64,000 bases of DNA from contig NZ_JARFML010000010.1 in assembly GCF_029167105.1 (NCBI RefSeq), positions 186,001 through 250,000 of the forward strand. Reading direction: 5' to 3'. This stretch comes from Bradyrhizobium yuanmingense (GTDB lineage: Bacteria > Pseudomonadota > Alphaproteobacteria > Rhizobiales > Xanthobacteraceae). The notes below the pieces were generated by a model. It was not told the origin of the DNA, made no database searches, and saw nothing but the letters and a program-made list of their open reading frames with translations. Numbering within the stretch: position 1 is the stretch's first letter; every line of letters begins with the position of its first letter. The position numbers were made by a program, and so were the translations under genes. Positions 34,550 to 42,832 of this stretch are shown here, one piece after another.

Positions 34550-34604
34550 TCGGCGCCGGCGACGGAAAGCTTGAAAAGCCCTATGGACGAGTTGCACCGC
34601 AACC

Positions 34605-35498
34605 ATGATCGATGCTCGCGAGACTTTCGGCGGAACCTGGCCCTACCAGCCCCATTTCTTCGAAGGGGGCGGTTTCCGGATGCATTATGTCGACGAGGGG
34701 AGTGGCGATCCTATCGTCTGTCTGCACGGTGAGCCGACGTGGGGCTATCTCTATCGCCGCTTCATCCCGCCGCTCGCGGCTTCGCATCGGGTGATCGTCC
34801 CCGACCATATGGGTTTCGGCAAGAGCGAGACGCCTCCAAACCGGGAATATTCGCTGGAAACCCACGTCGAGAACTTCATCAAGTTGGTCGAAGCGCTCGA
34901 TCTCACGAACATCACGCTCGTTATTCAGGACTGGGGAGGATTGATCGGTTCGGCGTTCGCGCTGCGTTATCCCGATCGCATCAAGCGGCTGTTTTTGCTC
35001 AACACACTCACTGGCTACGGCAATGCGACTCCCGGGCTGACGCCGTGGTTCCAGTTCGTCCTTAATCATCACAGGGCTGGAACGCTCCCTGAAGTGCTCG
35101 GCCACCTCAATGTCAACATCCTGAGTGTCATGAAGACCCAGGGCCTGGAGAACCTCTCCGTCGTCGACGCCGATTGGCTCGCGGCCTACGGGGCGCCATT
35201 CACGACGAAAGAAGAGTGTCTCGGAGCGATCGAGTTTCCGCTTGATGCACTGCTCGGCAGAATCCAGCCCTATCTCGCGGAAGGCTTTCCACTCATTGAC
35301 AATCTGAAGTCCAAGCCGGCAATGCTCGCCGTCGGTATGAAGGATCGCGCCATTGCACCCGACACGCAGATCGCCGACTTCAGTGCGATTTGGCCGGGGA
35401 GGCCGATCATAAAGATCCCGAACGCGGGACACTTTAGCCAGGAAGACGCGCCCGACACCGTGATCGCGCTGATCGAGCTCTTCATCAGCAGTACCTAA
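34605..35498 (+). CDS. Haloalkane-dehalogenase-like alpha/beta hydrolase
   Basis: A 297-residue alpha/beta hydrolase with a full dehalogenase-type active site. Seen: HGEPTW at 41-46 (E43, as in subfamily I enzymes of the DhlA type), nucleophile D109 in QDWGGLIG followed by the halide-binding W110, acid D247 in VGMKDRAIAP, and base H275 in NAGHFSQEDAP. An aspartate nucleophile in QDWGG with the adjacent Trp distinguishes this from serine esterases; epoxide hydrolases or fluoroacetate dehalogenases remain possible. ATG 34605 has only a weak Shine-Dalgarno. It is downstream of the crotonase gene. The natural substrate is unknown; many such enzymes in soil bacteria have no known halogenated substrate. 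Confidence 0.82.
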   Translation: MIDARETFGGTWPYQPHFFEGGGFRMHYVDEGSGDPIVCLHGEPTWGYLYRRFIPPLAASHRVIVPDHMGFGKSETPPNREYSLETHVENFIKLVEALDLTNITLVIQDWGGLIGSAFALRYPDRIKRLFLLNTLTGYGNATPGLTPWFQFVLNHHRAGTLPEVLGHLNVNILSVMKTQGLENLSVVDADWLAAYGAPFTTKEECLGAIEFPLDALLGRIQPYLAEGFPLIDNLKSKPAMLAVGMKDRAIAPDTQIADFSAIWPGRPIIKIPNAGHFSQEDAPDTVIALIELFISST

Positions 35499-35676
35499 CG
35501 ACATGCGCTCCAGTGCCGTCGGCCCGGTCCTTGTGAGACGTCGCGCGAGGGCAAAATTCAATAGTTCTGTTAAGGAATGCACAGATCGTGCAGGTGCACA
35601 GAGCTTGTCACGAGCGAAGTGACTGGCGGATCCGGGATCAGGTGATCGTGTCGCAGTTGTTGAATCACAGATGCGC

Positions 35677-35705
35677 TTGACGAGTTCTAAAAAAGAACGT
35701 TATGG
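35677..35705 (+). promoter_or_regulatory. Promoter with embedded GTTC-N7-GAAC operator
   Basis: Seen: -35 TTGACG (35677-35682), a 17-bp spacer and -10 TTATGG (35700-35705). The spacer contains GTTC-TAAAAAA-GAAC (35684-35698). It lies about 130 bp upstream of the binding-protein start at 35834. Twenty-three of the bases around the operator, including the -35, are shared with the promoter at 40753. A separate GTCAC-N7-GTGAC repeat sits upstream at 35607-35623. Confidence 0.75.
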
Positions 35706-35833
35706 TCTGCCTAGACCTCAAGCCTGTCACCCCGCTCGCGGCAAAGCCGACGACCGGCGGGCGGGCGCCAAAAGCAGAAGGTCAAACAACATACTGGCGT
35801 GCCCCGACAGGGCGCGCGTGGGGAGGACGATCC

Positions 35834-37033
35834 ATGATAGCGAAATGGAAAATCGCGATTGCTCTTGCTGTGCTTTTGAGCGGCCCGGCGTCCGCGGCGG
35901 AAGAGCCCGGCATTTCCGAAACTGAGATCAAGATTGGAGGGGTCTTTCCCTTCAGCGGACCGGCATCGTCGATCGGGCTCGTGGGCAAGGGTCTTATCGC
36001 CTACATCCAATCGTTGAACGACCGAGGCGGCGTAAACGGCCGCAAGATCAACTACATCGCCTACGATGACTCATACAGTCCGCCCAAGGCGGTGGAGCAC
36101 GTGCGCAAGCTGGTCGAGAGCGACGAAGTTTCCTTCATGTACGGCCAACTCGGTACGCCCGGCATCTCGGCTACGGCCAAGTATCTCAGGGCGAAAGCGG
36201 TGCCCAGCCTCGCGATCGTCAGCGGCTCATCCAAGTTCACGGACGTCGCGAACTATCCTCTGACGACGACCGGTCTCGTCAGTTACGATACCGAAGGGAA
36301 GATCTACGCCAAGTATCTGACCAAGACGCTTCCCAATGCGAAATACGCAATCCTCTACCAGAACGACGACCTCGGTAAGGACTACGTCAATGCCTTCAAG
36401 GCGTATCTGGGGGGCGATTTCGACCGAAAGGTCGTGACCGCCTCTTACGAGGTTACCGAGCCGACCATCGATTCACAGATCACGAATCTCAAGAGTTCGG
36501 GCGCCGAGGCGCTCGTGATCGCCGGGACACCGAAGTTTGCAGCGCAGGCGATCAGGCAGGCCTCGGTGATTGGGTGGAAGGCGACCGTCATCATCAATTT
36601 CCCGTCTGCATCTGTTGGTGGCACGCTCGCGCCGGCCGGTCTCGACAAATCGATCGGCGTGATCGCCGGCACGATCACCAAAGACGTGGCAGACGAGACG
36701 TGGAAGAACGATCCCGGCATGCAAGCTTATAAGAGCTTCTTCGAGAAGTATCTGTCCGGCGCCGACATCACCAACGGAAGTTATGCGGTCGGATATCAGC
36801 AGGGAGTTCTGCTCGAGCAGATCCTTAAGCAATGCGGCAACGACCTCTCTCGTAAGAATATCCTGGCGCAAGCAAAGAACCTCAAGAACGTCATCGTCCC
36901 CGTCGCACTGCCGGGGATCGAGGTTAACACCAGCGAAAACTCCAACATGATGTGGACACAAATGCGACTGCAGCGCTGGACCGGAACGACCTATCAATTG
37001 TTCGGCGACGTGCTTGACGCGAAATCCGAGTAG
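35834..37033 (+). CDS. Periplasmic LIV-type substrate-binding protein (second copy)
   Basis: A 399-residue binding protein from ATG 35834, chosen because GGAGGA precedes it and it begins a proper signal peptide (MIAKWKIAIALAVLLSGPASA); the frame is open 44 codons upstream to ATG 35702. Seen: mature start EEPGISETEIKIGGVFPFSGPAS, NDRGGVNGRKINYIAYDDSYSPPKAVE, and the C-terminal MRLQRWTGTTYQLFGDVLDAKSE. All of these are nearly shared with the paralogues at 4929 and 57633. It has its own promoter with a GTTC-N7-GAAC operator. The next gene is feruloyl-CoA synthase, so a phenylpropanoid ligand is a reasonable guess. No permease or ATPase is adjacent. Confidence 0.9.
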   Translation: MIAKWKIAIALAVLLSGPASAAEEPGISETEIKIGGVFPFSGPASSIGLVGKGLIAYIQSLNDRGGVNGRKINYIAYDDSYSPPKAVEHVRKLVESDEVSFMYGQLGTPGISATAKYLRAKAVPSLAIVSGSSKFTDVANYPLTTTGLVSYDTEGKIYAKYLTKTLPNAKYAILYQNDDLGKDYVNAFKAYLGGDFDRKVVTASYEVTEPTIDSQITNLKSSGAEALVIAGTPKFAAQAIRQASVIGWKATVIINFPSASVGGTLAPAGLDKSIGVIAGTITKDVADETWKNDPGMQAYKSFFEKYLSGADITNGSYAVGYQQGVLLEQILKQCGNDLSRKNILAQAKNLKNVIVPVALPGIEVNTSENSNMMWTQMRLQRWTGTTYQLFGDVLDAKSE

Positions 37034-37177
37034 TCGATCGCGCAGAAAACGGAAAAACGGCGCGTGACCGAATGCGTCGTCGACCTCCTGAGGTAAGTTG
37101 TCCGCACGAGACCGCAGATGGTCGGCAATCGGAAGCGGGATCACACGCGAGAGTGCGGGGCGGCGCTGCCGTAAGTC

Positions 37178-38998
37178 ATGGGATCATCTTCAATGTCAAC
37201 GAACGCACCTGTATTCGCGCCCAAAGAGGTCTCTCTGCAGCGTCGGATCGACGGTACGCTCATCTTGAGCTCGCCGATCGAGCTGGGGGAGTGCGACTGG
37301 CGTATCACGGATTTCCTGCCGAGGTGGGCGAAAGCCGCTCCCGACCGCATATTCTTGGCTCAACGCAATTCAAGCGGCGGGTGGGACGAGATCACATATA
37401 GCCAGGCCTGGTCCTTGGTTCAGGCGGTTGGCCAAAGCCTGATCGAGATGGATGCGAAGCCTTCAGATAACCTCGCCGTCCTCTCCGGGAATTCCATAGA
37501 GAACGCGGTGATGTCTTTCGCCGCGATGTCGATCGGCGTCGTTTTTGCGCCAATCTCGCCGAACTACACGTTGATGCCCGGCGGCCTGGCACGGCTGAAG
37601 GACATCGCAGGGGTGCTGCGCCCGAAGTTCGTGTTCGTGCAAAGCGGACGCGAATTCTCAGCCGCCCGCTCCATTCCGGAACTGAAAGCGGCAACCTGGA
37701 TCAGCGTAGACGGCGCTCCCGAAACGGTGCGCTATTCTGACCTGACTGAGAAGAGGAGCAGCTATCAAGGCTTCGAAGGCGCGTCCCGCTCTGTATCCTG
37801 CGATTCCGTCGCAAAAGTCCTCTTTACGTCGGGCTCGACGGGCCTTCCTAAGGGTGTCCTGAATACTCACCGCATGATGGCGAGCTCTCTGCAAATGGGT
37901 AGCTTGCTGGTAGCCCCCTCCGAAGCGCCTGTTCAGGTCGAGTGGATGCCATGGCACCACACCATGGGAAGCAACGTCATTCTGCACGGCATACTCAAGA
38001 ATGGAGGGACGCTCTACATCGACGACGGCCGGCCACTTCCGCAGCTCTTCCACAAGACGCTCCTCAATCTCCAAGAGGTCTCGCCGACCGCCATGTTCAA
38101 CGTGCCGGCCGGTTACAATTCCCTTTGCGACGCCATTGAGAAGGATTCCGAGCTTGGTGCGCGCATACTGAAGCGGCTGGATAGGATAAGTTACGCTGGT
38201 GCAGCCATCTCGCAGAACACGCTCGAGCGTCTTTATAAACTGACGTCATCGATCACCGGCCGGCGTATTCCTGTCATGTCCGGCTACGGTACGACGGAGA
38301 CCGCTCCAACGATCAGTACGACGCATTGGGCCACCGATCGACCGGGGGAAATCGGCCTTCCCGCGCCCGGTTTGCAGCTCAAGCTGCTTCCCGTTTCCGA
38401 TACATACGAGGTGCGGGTCAAGGGTCCCAACGTCACGCCTGGTTATCTCGGTCGGCCGGATTTGACGGAGCAAGCCTTCGATGAAGAAGGTTTCTATCGC
38501 ATCGGCGATACAGTCTCGTTCATGGACCCCGAGAAGCCCGAATCTGGACTTCGGTTTACGGGCAGGATTTCCGAGAACTTCAAGCTCGCGAACGGGACCT
38601 GGGTGTCGGTCGGGAACATGCGCGCCGCAATCCTGGCGGCTACCCGCGGCATGCTGTCGGATGTGGTGATTGCAGGCGAAAACCGAGAATGCTGCGGTCT
38701 GCTTTGCTGGCTGAATCCGACGGAGGCGGCGCGGATCTCGTCGCAGCCGTCTTCCGACCTGACCAGCGATCCCGTCGTGGTGCAGTTCCTCAAGGATCGC
38801 CTCCAAGAGTACAACCGGACCGTTGGCAGTAGCGAGAAGGTCCACTCGTTCGTGCTGCTCAAGGAGCCGCCGTCAATTGCCGCTGGAGAAATCACCGACA
38901 AGGCATATGTCAATCAACGCGCCGTCTTGAAGTGCCGATCGGACCAAGCCGAATCTCTCTACTGCTCCGCCCCGAACCCAGACGTGAACCGAGTTTGA
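37178..38998 (+). CDS. fcs: Feruloyl-CoA synthase-like acyl-CoA ligase
   Basis: It activates ferulate-type hydroxycinnamates to CoA thioesters. The protein is 606 residues, the length typical of feruloyl-CoA synthases and longer than other CoA ligases here. Seen: FTSGSTGLPKGVLNTH, the family-specific VEWMPWHHTMGSNVILHGILKNGGTLYIDDGRPLP, MSGYGTTETAP, and FTGRISENFKLANGTWVSVG. The C-terminal lysine motif GEITDKAYVNQRAVL is a feruloyl-CoA-synthase hallmark. ATG 37178 or 37193 are both possible. It follows the binding protein by 145 bp, suggesting uptake plus activation. No vanillin dehydrogenase is seen; the crotonase at 33758 and the IorAB enzyme could take the next steps, which is inference. 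Confidence 0.85.
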   Translation: MGSSSMSTNAPVFAPKEVSLQRRIDGTLILSSPIELGECDWRITDFLPRWAKAAPDRIFLAQRNSSGGWDEITYSQAWSLVQAVGQSLIEMDAKPSDNLAVLSGNSIENAVMSFAAMSIGVVFAPISPNYTLMPGGLARLKDIAGVLRPKFVFVQSGREFSAARSIPELKAATWISVDGAPETVRYSDLTEKRSSYQGFEGASRSVSCDSVAKVLFTSGSTGLPKGVLNTHRMMASSLQMGSLLVAPSEAPVQVEWMPWHHTMGSNVILHGILKNGGTLYIDDGRPLPQLFHKTLLNLQEVSPTAMFNVPAGYNSLCDAIEKDSELGARILKRLDRISYAGAAISQNTLERLYKLTSSITGRRIPVMSGYGTTETAPTISTTHWATDRPGEIGLPAPGLQLKLLPVSDTYEVRVKGPNVTPGYLGRPDLTEQAFDEEGFYRIGDTVSFMDPEKPESGLRFTGRISENFKLANGTWVSVGNMRAAILAATRGMLSDVVIAGENRECCGLLCWLNPTEAARISSQPSSDLTSDPVVVQFLKDRLQEYNRTVGSSEKVHSFVLLKEPPSIAAGEITDKAYVNQRAVLKCRSDQAESLYCSAPNPDVNRV

Positions 38999-39116
38999 AC
39001 CCTTACTCGTCAAGCGCCGGGCCGGTGGCCGACATCGAGGCTGATCGCGGTGAAACGGTCGGCTACTCAGTCATTACACGCGTAGCGGCTTGGCCGGCTT
39101 CGCAGGGCAGGAGTGA

Positions 39117-39635
39117 TCAGGCAACTTTACGCCGCACCTTGGGTTTTGGGGCCGGTGCTTCCACGTCGCTTTTCGCAAGGGGGCGCCTGGCACCTGGGCC
39201 CGGATGCGTATGGACCTCTTTGGCCAAGATTGGCTCGCCACACTCGGAGCAAACCATGACGGGGTCGAAGTTCTTACCGCAGTTGCGATGCTGATGCAGG
39301 AGTGGCCGACCGCGTTCGTCGACCATGTGAGTGTCGCCCCAATGGACGATCGCCATCATGATCGGATAGAGATCGAGACCCTTCTGCGTCAGGATGTATT
39401 CGTGGCGCTTGGGCGATTCTTGATAGGGGACTCGGCGGAGAATGCCTTGCCGGACAAGCTTCTTCAATCGCTCGGCAAGTAGATGGCGCGTTATTCCCAA
39501 GGCGGACTGGAATCCCTCGAAGCGACGAGTGCGCAGAAAACATTCGCGCAGGATAAGCAGCGTCCATCGGTCGCCGATGACCCCGATAGTCCTGGCCATT
39601 GAACATGGCTCTTCCTCAAGTTCTTTCCATTTCAT
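39117..39635 (-). CDS. HxlR-family transcriptional regulator
   Basis: A winged-helix regulator of about 172 residues from ATG 39635 (MKWKELEEEPCSMARTIGVIGDRWTLLILRE), preferred over ATG 39656 because GGAGACC precedes it. Seen: the conserved N-terminal Cys (EEPCSMARTIGVIGDRWTLLILR), then FEGFQSALGITRHLLAERLKKLVRQGILRRVPYQESPKRHEYILT, the HxlR core. A C-terminal CSECGEPI preceded by HRNCGKNFDPVMVCSECG may be a small zinc knuckle. HxlR proteins often sense aldehydes or redox state through the N-terminal Cys. It is divergent from the HCCA-isomerase-like gene, whose promoter contains a GTTC-N7-GAAC operator, so it is one candidate binder of that site. Confidence 0.88.
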   Translation of the reverse strand: MKWKELEEEPCSMARTIGVIGDRWTLLILRECFLRTRRFEGFQSALGITRHLLAERLKKLVRQGILRRVPYQESPKRHEYILTQKGLDLYPIMMAIVHWGDTHMVDERGRPLLHQHRNCGKNFDPVMVCSECGEPILAKEVHTHPGPGARRPLAKSDVEAPAPKPKVRRKVA

Positions 39636-39767
39636 CCGCGGTCTCCAATAACCCAATCATTCTCCCACGAATCTGCGGAGAAGCGACAAGTCATATCATT
39701 CTAGATAGGTACTGATCCTCAAACAATACCCCGCGGAAAAATCGACCAAATTGGCTTAATGTCGGTT

Positions 39768-39796
39768 TGACAGTTCAAAAAGAGAACTGTATACCG
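39768..39796 (+). promoter_or_regulatory. Near-consensus promoter with embedded GTTC-N7-GAAC operator
   Basis: Seen: -35 TTGACA (39768-39773), exactly 17 bp, -10 TATACC (39791-39796). Within the spacer is AGTTC-N7-GAACT (39773-39789) with an A-rich centre. It lies about 35-60 bp upstream of the HCCA-isomerase-like start. The sigma-70-like elements are the best in the window. Confidence 0.8.
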
Positions 39797-39831
39797 ACAT
39801 CACGATCACCGAGTTTGTCGAGGACGCCGAT

Positions 39832-40464
39832 ATGACCCCGAAAGTAGAGTTCCAGTTCGATTTCGGTAGTCCGAACGCCTATTTGGCCGAGGTCGCGATC
39901 CCAGGTATCGAGCAGCGCACCGGGGTCAAATTTGAGTACGTCCCGGTCCTTCTTGGGGGCATCTACAAGGCCACCGGGAACATGTCGCCTTTCGATTCTC
40001 TGCGCGGAATCAAGAACAAGCCGGAGTACCAGGCGCTTGAGACGCAGCGGTTTATTCGCCGCCATAACGTGACGAAATTCCGCACCAATCCCTTCTTCCC
40101 CGTCAACACCCTCATGTTGATGCGCTGCGCGGTCGCGGCGCAGTTCGAGGGAGGGTTCGAGCCCTACTTCAGGGCGGCCTATCATCATATGTGGGAAGAA
40201 CCGAAGAAGATGGACGATCCTGAGGTTTTCCGGAGCGCGTTCATCTCTTCAGGCATCGATATCGACCGCGTGGCAAAGCGTGCGCAGGAAGACGATGTGA
40301 AGAAGAGGCTCATCGAGCTGACGAACGATGCTGTGAGCCGGGGCGCGTTCGGCTCGCCGACTTTCTTCGTCGGCAAGGAAATGTTCTTCGGCAAGGACCA
40401 GTTGCGGGACGTGGAGGAATCCATCGTCGAACAATCCGCCGGGGTTACCTCCAAGGCCAAGTGA
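39832..40464 (+). CDS. DsbA-fold 2-hydroxychromene-2-carboxylate isomerase-like protein
   Basis: A 210-residue thioredoxin-fold protein of the HCCA isomerase / kappa-GST group, which isomerises bicyclic aromatic catabolites using glutathione. Seen: the opening VEFQFDFGSPNAYLA (the S-P-x-S/A-Y motif with catalytic serine), FIRRHNVTKFRTNPFFPVNTLMLMRC, and the C-terminal RGAFGSPTFFVGKEMFFGKDQLRDVEE, the standard G-x-P-x-F end. The ATG follows GAGGA. It is transcribed alone from the strong promoter at 39768, ending 415 bp before the SDR operon. The substrate is unknown, but the family fits aromatic-ring catabolism. Confidence 0.9.
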   Translation: MTPKVEFQFDFGSPNAYLAEVAIPGIEQRTGVKFEYVPVLLGGIYKATGNMSPFDSLRGIKNKPEYQALETQRFIRRHNVTKFRTNPFFPVNTLMLMRCAVAAQFEGGFEPYFRAAYHHMWEEPKKMDDPEVFRSAFISSGIDIDRVAKRAQEDDVKKRLIELTNDAVSRGAFGSPTFFVGKEMFFGKDQLRDVEESIVEQSAGVTSKAK

Positions 40465-40879
40465 TATCTGCATCGAAGTTCGGCGATCGTGAAATGAGAT
40501 TCGCCGCCGGCCAAAGCGCGCCGGCGATGATCGTTTCGGATCTAGCAGGCAGGCGCAATCGCGGCCCGGATAAAGGACAGCGCTGATGTCCTTCGACTTT
40601 GTGCCGCGAGCGAGCTCACTTTGAATGAGCTGTCCTTGGATCGGGGGAGCGCATCTTCTGCCGTACCCGGCAGTCAGGCTCCATCGAGGGTTCAGTTTGA
40701 GGTCGGAGCGTCGTTCGCCTTGCGACCTCGAAGCACGGACGTCAAATATCAATTGACGAGTTCTAAAAAAGAACGCTATGTACTTTCCATGATGCCGAGA
40801 GCCCGTCGACGACGTCGTCCGACGGGTTCCGTGGCAGAACAGTTCGCAAGCGACGTATAACCTCACAGGGAGCACGCCC
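40465..40879. other. Intergenic region upstream of the SDR-ACAD operon
   Basis: These 415 bp hold no credible gene. The only feature I can support is the operator-promoter at 40753-40781, about 100 bp before the SDR start. Confidence 0.6.
40753..40781 (+). promoter_or_regulatory. Promoter with embedded GTTC-N7-GAAC operator
   Basis: Seen: -35 TTGACG (40753-40758), 17-bp spacer, -10 CTATGT (40776-40781) or TATGTA one base on. GTTC-TAAAAAA-GAAC lies at 40760-40774. The whole block is nearly identical to 35677-35705, differing mainly in one base between operator and -10. Confidence 0.75.
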
Positions 40880-41617
40880 GTGCAGAAAAGAAACGCAACT
40901 GCGGCTGTCATCGGCGCCGGCGATTTCATCGGCGGCGAGATCGCCAAGAAGTTTGCCGCAGAAGGCTTCACGGTCTTCGCCGGCCGTCGTAACGGCGAAA
41001 AGCTTGCTCCACTCGTCAAGGACATCGAGGCAGCCGGCGGAGAGGTTCACGCCCGTTCGCTCGACGCTCGCAAGGAAGACGAGATCGTCTCCTTCCTGAA
41101 TGATGCAGACAAGCATGCGCCGCTGGAAGTCTGCATCTTCAACATCGGTGCGAACGTCAACTTCCCGATTCTCGAAACCACTGAACGCGTTTTCCGCAAG
41201 GTCTGGGAAATGGCCTGCTATTCCGGCTTTCTGGCCGGCCGTGAGGCGGCCCGGCTAATGCTGCCGCGTGGGGGCGGCAATATCTTCTTTACCGGGGCGA
41301 CCGCCTCCCTCCGCGGCGGCAGCGGTTATGCCGCGTTTGCAAGCGCCAAATTCGGTCTTCGCGCGGTCGCGCAAGCGATGGCCCGCGAGCTTGGCCCGAA
41401 GAATATCCACGTCGCGCATCTGATCATTGATTCCGGTGTGGATACCGAATGGGTTCGGCAGCGGCGGCTGGAGGCTCTCGGGCCAAACGCGCTGGATGAT
41501 CCGGATGCGTTGATGCCACCGTCCTCCGTTGCTGCATCCTATTGGCAACTCTACCAGCAGCCGAAAAGCGCATGGACGTTCGAGCTGGAGATTCGTCCCT
41601 TCGGCGAGAAGTGGTGA
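40880..41617 (+). CDS. Atypical short-chain dehydrogenase/reductase (tyrosine replaced by phenylalanine)
   Basis: A 245-residue SDR-fold protein with GTG start at 40880. Seen: nucleotide motif AVIGAGDFIGGEIAKKF, CIFNIGANVNFPI in place of the usual NNAG, and F153-A-S-A-K157 at the YxxxK site, so the catalytic tyrosine is phenylalanine; a tyrosine lies three residues earlier (Y150). It ends EIRPFGEKW, matching the SDR at 17083. It is the first gene of a five-gene operon (SDR, two acyl-CoA dehydrogenases, thiolase, nitronate monooxygenase), 12 bp before the first ACAD. It may be a non-classical reductase or a structural/regulatory member. Controlled by the operator-promoter at 40753. Confidence 0.87.
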   Translation: MQKRNATAAVIGAGDFIGGEIAKKFAAEGFTVFAGRRNGEKLAPLVKDIEAAGGEVHARSLDARKEDEIVSFLNDADKHAPLEVCIFNIGANVNFPILETTERVFRKVWEMACYSGFLAGREAARLMLPRGGGNIFFTGATASLRGGSGYAAFASAKFGLRAVAQAMARELGPKNIHVAHLIIDSGVDTEWVRQRRLEALGPNALDDPDALMPPSSVAASYWQLYQQPKSAWTFELEIRPFGEKW

Positions 41618-41629
41618 GGAGCAAATAGT

Positions 41630-42811
41630 ATGGAGCTGGCGCTTTCTCCAGAGGATGCCGCATTTCGCGACGAAGTGCGATCCTTCATCGCGGAAAACTA
41701 CCCTACGGAAATGCGCGTCCCGAATCCGGAGACCGACCTGACCAAGGAGCAATCGCTGCTTTGGCATCGCATTCTGCACAAAAAGGGCTGGATCGCGCCT
41801 CTCTGGCCTAAGGAGTACGGCGGGCCCGGCTGGTCGATTACGCGCCGGTTCGTCTTCGAACAAGAGACCAGCCGCGCCGGCACGCTGCCGCCCTTGGCAT
41901 TCAGCGTCACAATGGTTGGGCCTGTCATCTACACGTTCGGTAACGAGGCCCAGAAGAAGAAGTTTCTTCCGCGTATTCTGTCGGGCGAGGACTGGTGGTG
42001 CCAGGGTTATTCGGAGCCGGGCTCCGGCTCGGATTTGGCAACCGTCCGCACCAAGGCCGTGCGCGACGGCGATCACTATATCGTCAACGGCCACAAGACC
42101 TGGACGACGCTCGCTCAGCATGCGGATTGGATCTTCTGCCTGGTGCGCACCGATCCGAATGCGAAGCCACAATCCGGCATCTCCTTCCTGTTGATCGACA
42201 TGAAGTCCCCGGGCGTCACCGTGCGGCCGATCATCACCATCGACGGAAGCCACGAGGTCAACGACGTTTTTCTCGAGAACGTTCGCGTCCCGGTCGAGAA
42301 CCTGATCGGCGAGGAGAACAAGGGCTGGACCTACGCCAAGTTCCTGCTCGGCAACGAACGGACCAGCATGGCCGGCATCGGCCGGTCAACGCGCTACATC
42401 AACAAGCTGAAGCAAATCGTCGAGGCCGAAATCCCGCCCGACGACCCGACGCATCTCGACTTCCAGCGCGAGATCGCCCTCGTCGAGCTCGACGTACTGG
42501 CGCTCGAGGCGACCGAGCTACGTGTGGTGGCTCAGATGGCGCGCGGCATCGATCCTGGACCAGCCGCATCGCTGTTCAAGATTCGCGGCACCGAGATATT
42601 CCAGAAGATCACCGAACTGACCCACCGCGCGATCGGCAATCACGGGCTCGCGCTGCGAGAGCAGCCGACCAGCGCCAACCACTTCATGCCGGGCCCTGAA
42701 TACGGGCACACCGCGTCGGAGAAGTACCTGAATTCCCGCAAGCTCAGCATCTACGGCGGGTCGAACGAGATTCAGCGCAACATCATCGCAAAAGCGGTGC
42801 TTGGTCTCTAG
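41630..42811 (+). CDS. Acyl-CoA dehydrogenase (larger subunit of a tandem pair)
   Basis: A 393-residue FAD enzyme that introduces an alpha-beta double bond in an acyl-CoA. Seen: MELALSPEDAAFRDEVRSFIAENYP, the FAD-binding WWCQGYSEPGSGSDLATVRTKA, and the C-terminal SKxxIYGGSNEIQRNIIAKAVLGL-type ending (KLSIYGGSNEIQRN). Second of five genes; the ATG follows GAGGAG. The next gene encodes another ACAD that lacks some signature residues. Such adjacent pairs form heteromeric enzymes in steroid side-chain degradation, so a heterotetramer acting on a bulky acyl-CoA is a plausible reading, not shown by sequence alone. Confidence 0.92.
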   Translation: MELALSPEDAAFRDEVRSFIAENYPTEMRVPNPETDLTKEQSLLWHRILHKKGWIAPLWPKEYGGPGWSITRRFVFEQETSRAGTLPPLAFSVTMVGPVIYTFGNEAQKKKFLPRILSGEDWWCQGYSEPGSGSDLATVRTKAVRDGDHYIVNGHKTWTTLAQHADWIFCLVRTDPNAKPQSGISFLLIDMKSPGVTVRPIITIDGSHEVNDVFLENVRVPVENLIGEENKGWTYAKFLLGNERTSMAGIGRSTRYINKLKQIVEAEIPPDDPTHLDFQREIALVELDVLALEATELRVVAQMARGIDPGPAASLFKIRGTEIFQKITELTHRAIGNHGLALREQPTSANHFMPGPEYGHTASEKYLNSRKLSIYGGSNEIQRNIIAKAVLGL

Positions 42812-42832
42812 TCAGAGTATCGAGAGGGTCGG

